Shown in pieces: positions 61,496 to 64,000 of a stretch of DNA of 64,000 bases. This stretch comes from Prevotella sp. P6B1 (GTDB lineage: Bacteria > Bacteroidota > Bacteroidia > Bacteroidales > Bacteroidaceae), in assembly GCF_000702825.1 (NCBI RefSeq), contig NZ_JNKF01000011.1, positions 62,001 to 126,000 of the forward strand, read 5' to 3'. A program made the position numbers and the translations under genes. The notes under the pieces were generated by a model. The model did not search any database. It saw only the letters and a program-made list of their open reading frames with translations, and was not told the DNA's origin. Every line of letters starts with the position of its first letter. Positions within the stretch are counted from its first letter, which is position 1.

Positions 61496-61503
61496 AATAT
61501 TTG
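61496..61503 (-). promoter_or_regulatory. Promoter -7 box of the HU gene
   Basis: Minus strand TACCTTTG. No strong -33 box. The leader would be about 185 bases and contains two CACGTG sites and T-rich heptads. Confidence 0.55.
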
Positions 61504-61550
61504 ATTGCGGTTTTCGAATGTTTTTCCAACTTTTTTTGAAAAATTTTAGT

Positions 61551-61716
61551 GATTGTCACGATTGTCACGATTGTCAAATGTCATTAAGCTTTTCGACTTT
61601 CATTTTTAGTCCTATATTAAATATATTATAAATAATATATTTAATATAGAGCATATTTTCCCCTTCCAACTTCAAAATCCTTAATGACAATCATGACAAT
61701 GACAATCATGACAATC
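61551..61716. repeat. GATTGTCA inverted repeat around AT-only hairpin
   Basis: Left arm 61551-61588 has three 9-bp GATTGTCAC/A units in tandem. Right arm 61680-61716 is its inverse with TGACAATC units (about 32 of 38 match). In the centre, 61612-61628 and 61633-61649 form a perfect 17-bp hairpin of A/T (closed by one C-G) with loop taaa. Same architecture as 50268-50466. Confidence 0.8.
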
Positions 61717-61723
61717 TGGTGAA

Positions 61724-61802
61724 TAAAAAAACGCTGAACTGATTTGCTAACCCGATTACGGTGCTACTCTTTCATTTCAGCGGGAGGAAATCGTTTCCTT
61801 TC
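61724..61802 (-). ncRNA. Candidate short RNA with own promoter and terminator
   Basis: The promoter at 61809-61839 reads TTG, 20 bases, TATCTTTG. About 80 bases follow: a 5' hairpin ggaaa-cga-tttcc near 61786-61798, then a stem cgctgaa / ttcagcg (61732-61738 and 61776-61782) followed by seven Us. No frame of useful length. It ends between the HU region and the plus-strand RNA. Known families could not be searched. Confidence 0.6.
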
Positions 61803-61808
61803 ACCCTG

Positions 61809-61839
61809 CAAAGATACGAAATCTATCAATACCTTCCAA
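61809..61839 (-). promoter_or_regulatory. Promoter of the short minus-strand RNA
   Basis: TTG (61837-61839 on the plus strand as CAA), 20-base spacer, TATCTTTG (61809-61816). Confidence 0.7.
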
Positions 61840-61878
61840 GCTTTTTCGCAAAAATCTGTCTTTTTCTTGGATTTTTGC

Positions 61879-61907
61879 TTGCAATTCCAAAACTTTTTGT
61901 ACCTTTG
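61879..61907 (+). promoter_or_regulatory. Promoter of the structured plus-strand RNA
   Basis: TTG at 61879-61881, 18 bases, TACCTTTG at 61900-61907. RNA start near 61914. Confidence 0.7.
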
Positions 61908-61913
61908 CAAATG

Positions 61914-62179
61914 ATCACTGGCTGATTGTACTATAAGTACAACCTAACTCTTTAAAAAGAGCATGGTAGCCCAAGGGTGGGCGTCGGTGAGACTTTATAG
62001 GAAAAAATAACATAGCGTTTGTGCTATATTCGGTAATGTCCCTGAACCTAGGAAATTCAATAGACATTTACGAAACGAATAAGTGCCAGCGTCTACGCTT
62101 TGGCGTGGACTGGACTTATCTTCGTAAATAGGTTATCCTAGGACCTGGGGACATTGATAAGCGCCAATCCGCGCTTTTT
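61914..62179 (+). ncRNA. Candidate large structured RNA upstream of PLD-helicase
   Basis: About 266 bases. Local hairpins: ttgtact/agtacaa (61926-61942), ctctt/aagag (61949-61962), gccca/tgggc (61969-61982), atagc/gctat (62013-62028). Then a rod: aatgtccc (62035) with gggacatt (62148), cctagg (62047) with cctagg (62137), atttacgaa (62066) with ttcgtaaat (62121), ataagt/acttat, ccag/ctgg, tctacgc/gcgtgga with loop tttg. It ends with aagcgc/gcgctt plus five Ts at 62159-62179. Promoter and terminator-like end suggest an independent RNA or attenuating leader. Confidence 0.7.
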
Positions 62180-62250
62180 CATGTCCTATGGTTCTTAGTG
62201 CCTATTCTAATCCGAACAGAGTCCTTTCGCTCTAAAACTATAGCGTAGAT

Positions 62251-64000
62251 ATGGCTGACGTACCTATGTCTTCTCGTTTCTTTACTAACAGAGACGGGAA
62301 TACTTTGATGAAGGAATTTGAGGGTATTCTTGAGAATAATCCTCAGGTTAAGAATCTTGATGCAGTTGTGGGTTTTCTGCGTGCATCAGGCTATTTCACT
62401 TTGCGTCCGTTTCTTGATGGTATTAACAAGGTCCGCATATTGATTGGTATCGATGTAGACAAATATATAGCCAGAGCCCACCAGAAAGGTGAACTCTTTT
62501 TTGGTGCAGAAGATGAGGTGAAAGAAGAATGTCTCCGCATGTTGAGACAAGATATCGAACAGTCACACTATACCAAGAAGGTAGAAGATGGTATGCTTCA
62601 GATGGTTCAAGACATGATTGATGGAAAACTTGAACTACGTGCTCATCCTTCTAAGAAGATTCATGCTAAGCTGTATATACTTTACCCAGACAACTTTAAT
62701 CAACATACACTAGGTACTGCCATAACTGGTAGTAGTAACCTTAGTGGCAATGGATTGGGTATTGGCGATGATAAACAATATGAGTTTAATGTAAAGTTAA
62801 CCCAGTACGAGGATGTGGCTTTTGCCAAACATGAATTTGAACTACTCTGGGAGGAAGCTAAGAATGTACCTATTAATGCCGAAGACTATCAGGCTGCACT
62901 TGATAAGACCTATCTTAAAGGCGATGTAACTCCATACGAGTTATATATCAAGATGCTGATGGAATACTTCTCCGACCGCGTGTTAGCTGTAGATCAGGAT
63001 GATCCATTCGATATGCCAGAAGGATACGATAAGTTTGAATATCAGATGGACGCCGTAGTCGAAGGCTATCAAAAGTTGATTCGCTATGATGGTTTCTTCT
63101 TGGCAGATGTTGTGGGACTTGGTAAGACGGTGATTGCCACCATGATAGCTAAGAAGTTCTTGATAGAGAATGGTCGTGATAATACCAAGATTCTGGTGGT
63201 ATACCCACCTGCAGTAGAGCAGAACTGGATAACCACATTTAAAGACTTTGGTATTGAGAAGTATGCTTGTTTTGTTTCAAATGGTAGTCTGAACAAGGTG
63301 TTGGACGATGATTACTATAAGATTTGGAATGCCGACGAGTACGACCTTGTGCTTGTAGACGAAGCGCATAAATTCCGTAATCACACTACGGGTGCTTTCC
63401 AGCAACTACAGGAGATATGTAAAATGCCGCGCGTAGAAACGGGCAACATACCAGGCTATAAGAAGAAGGTGATGCTGATTTCGGCTACCCCTATGAACAA
63501 TACGCCTGCTGATATCTATTATCAGATCCTGATGTTCCAAGACCCACGCCATTGTACCATAGATGGTGTACCAAATCTTACGGCATTCTTCTCACCATTG
63601 GTTGTAGAATTCCGCAAGTTCCGCAAACAAGAGAATTTTGATATCAGGCAGTTTAAGAAGTTGGCTGAACGAGTAAGAGATAGGGTAATAAAACCTCTGA
63701 CCGTGCGCCGTACCCGTACTGATATTGAGAGTGTGGTTCGTTACAACAAAGATATTAGTGGATTCCCTAAGGTGGCGAATCCAATCAAGAAAGAGTATGA
63801 GCTTAACGACCATCTGGCTAACCTCTTTGAGGATGCCATGAAGACGCTTGATAAGGGGCTTCATTATGCACGTTACCAAGCAATTGCCTACTTGAAGCCC
63901 GAGGTTTCGAATGGCCTTTATGACAATGCAGAAGTGATAAGCCGCAGTTTGGCAGGTATCCGTAAGAATGGATTGGTAAAACGACTGGAAAGCAGTTTCT
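62251..64000 (+). CDS. PLD-nuclease/SNF2-type helicase, 3'-truncated by window
   Basis: 583 codons are open to the window edge. The N-terminus has a phospholipase D-like part (HAKLYILYPDNFNQH, TGSSNLSGNGL with the HxK pair). From about residue 245 the SNF2/DEAD helicase begins: Q-like YQMDAV, Walker A DVVGLGKTV, motif II VDEAHKF, motif III SATPMNNT, then VRRTRTDIE. Proteins of this build process DNA or RNA ends and occur in restriction or defence loci. ATG at 62251 follows the structured RNA; MSSRFFT 15 bases later is another start. No promoter of its own is evident. Confidence 0.85.
   Translation, partial: MADVPMSSRFFTNRDGNTLMKEFEGILENNPQVKNLDAVVGFLRASGYFTLRPFLDGINKVRILIGIDVDKYIARAHQKGELFFGAEDEVKEECLRMLRQDIEQSHYTKKVEDGMLQMVQDMIDGKLELRAHPSKKIHAKLYILYPDNFNQHTLGTAITGSSNLSGNGLGIGDDKQYEFNVKLTQYEDVAFAKHEFELLWEEAKNVPINAEDYQAALDKTYLKGDVTPYELYIKMLMEYFSDRVLAVDQDDPFDMPEGYDKFEYQMDAVVEGYQKLIRYDGFFLADVVGLGKTVIATMIAKKFLIENGRDNTKILVVYPPAVEQNWITTFKDFGIEKYACFVSNGSLNKVLDDDYYKIWNADEYDLVLVDEAHKFRNHTTGAFQQLQEICKMPRVETGNIPGYKKKVMLISATPMNNTPADIYYQILMFQDPRHCTIDGVPNLTAFFSPLVVEFRKFRKQENFDIRQFKKLAERVRDRVIKPLTVRRTRTDIESVVRYNKDISGFPKVANPIKKEYELNDHLANLFEDAMKTLDKGLHYARYQAIAYLKPEVSNGLYDNAEVISRSLAGIRKNGLVKRLESSF

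Noticed and set aside
61914..62179. Retron or group II intron RNA
   Set aside because: No reverse transcriptase in the window and no domain V-like hairpin recognised.
61914..62179. 6S RNA or RNase P RNA
   Set aside because: Several separate 5' hairpins and lack of the conserved RNase P blocks; 6S is usually shorter and a single rod. Not excluded without a model search.

Overview
The window looks like a chromosomal piece of a gut or rumen Bacteroidota, most likely the Prevotella/Xylanibacter/Segatella group. Reasons: promoters throughout follow the Bacteroidota pattern (TTG or TTTG, about 20 bases, TAnnTTTG); several families are typical of the phylum (DUF4293, AraC-fused hybrid two-component regulator, HU-like protein with a 33-residue 'smalltalk' partner, DUF3987 primase/helicase-like protein, GH2 and GH29 lipoprotein-era glycosidases); and the tmRNA encodes the tag GNNEYALAA, which I associate with rumen Prevotella. 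No rRNA, tRNA, CRISPR array, integrase or transposase was found.

Layout. 0-0.6 kb: end of an RNA polymerase omega-like gene and DUF4293. 0.6-6.3 kb: accessory block with a DUF3987-type protein, two unrecognised genes, structured non-coding DNA and a HigBA toxin-antitoxin pair bracketed by direct repeats. 6.3-20 kb: mostly core genes (AraC regulator, TrpB2, sodium/solute symporter, hybrid regulator, thioredoxin reductase, glutathione peroxidase, L31, phosphodiesterase-like lipoprotein, UDG-like protein, uridine kinase). 20.2-32.7 kb: an exopolysaccharide cluster read leftward as export lipoprotein-like SLBB protein, flippase, chain-length regulator, polymerase, three glycosyltransferases, and a fused initiating transferase, with a convergent Wzi-like gene at its end. 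32.9-35.5 kb: ssrA followed by a scarred island holding HepT-MntA and an unusual nucleotidyltransferase-HigA pair. 35.5-41.2 kb: operon of two PAS kinases (the first lacking the catalytic His), a BASS transporter and a cyclophilin. 41.2-47.8 kb: AraC regulator divergent from an RND efflux operon. 47.9-60.4 kb: GH2 and GH29 glycosidases, acetyltransferases, thioesterase, ZIP transporter, M18 peptidase, and a cluster of genes whose middles have been deleted. 60.5-64 kb: smalltalk/HU genes, a very structured intergenic region, and the start of a PLD-SNF2 helicase running off the window.

The most unusual DNA is 61.3-62.25 kb. It holds a GATTGTCA-repeat inverted repeat around an AT-only hairpin, a short minus-strand RNA candidate with its own promoter and terminator, and a roughly 266-base plus-strand RNA candidate with a long rod-like fold, directly upstream of a PLD-helicase of the kind often found in defence or restriction loci. 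A second element with the same architecture (outer inverted repeat around an AT-only perfect palindrome) lies at 50.3 kb, and a looser one at 4.9 kb next to the DUF3987 block. Whether these elements, HU, smalltalk and the primase-like protein form one system is inference. All functional calls are from reading the sequence; no searches were run.
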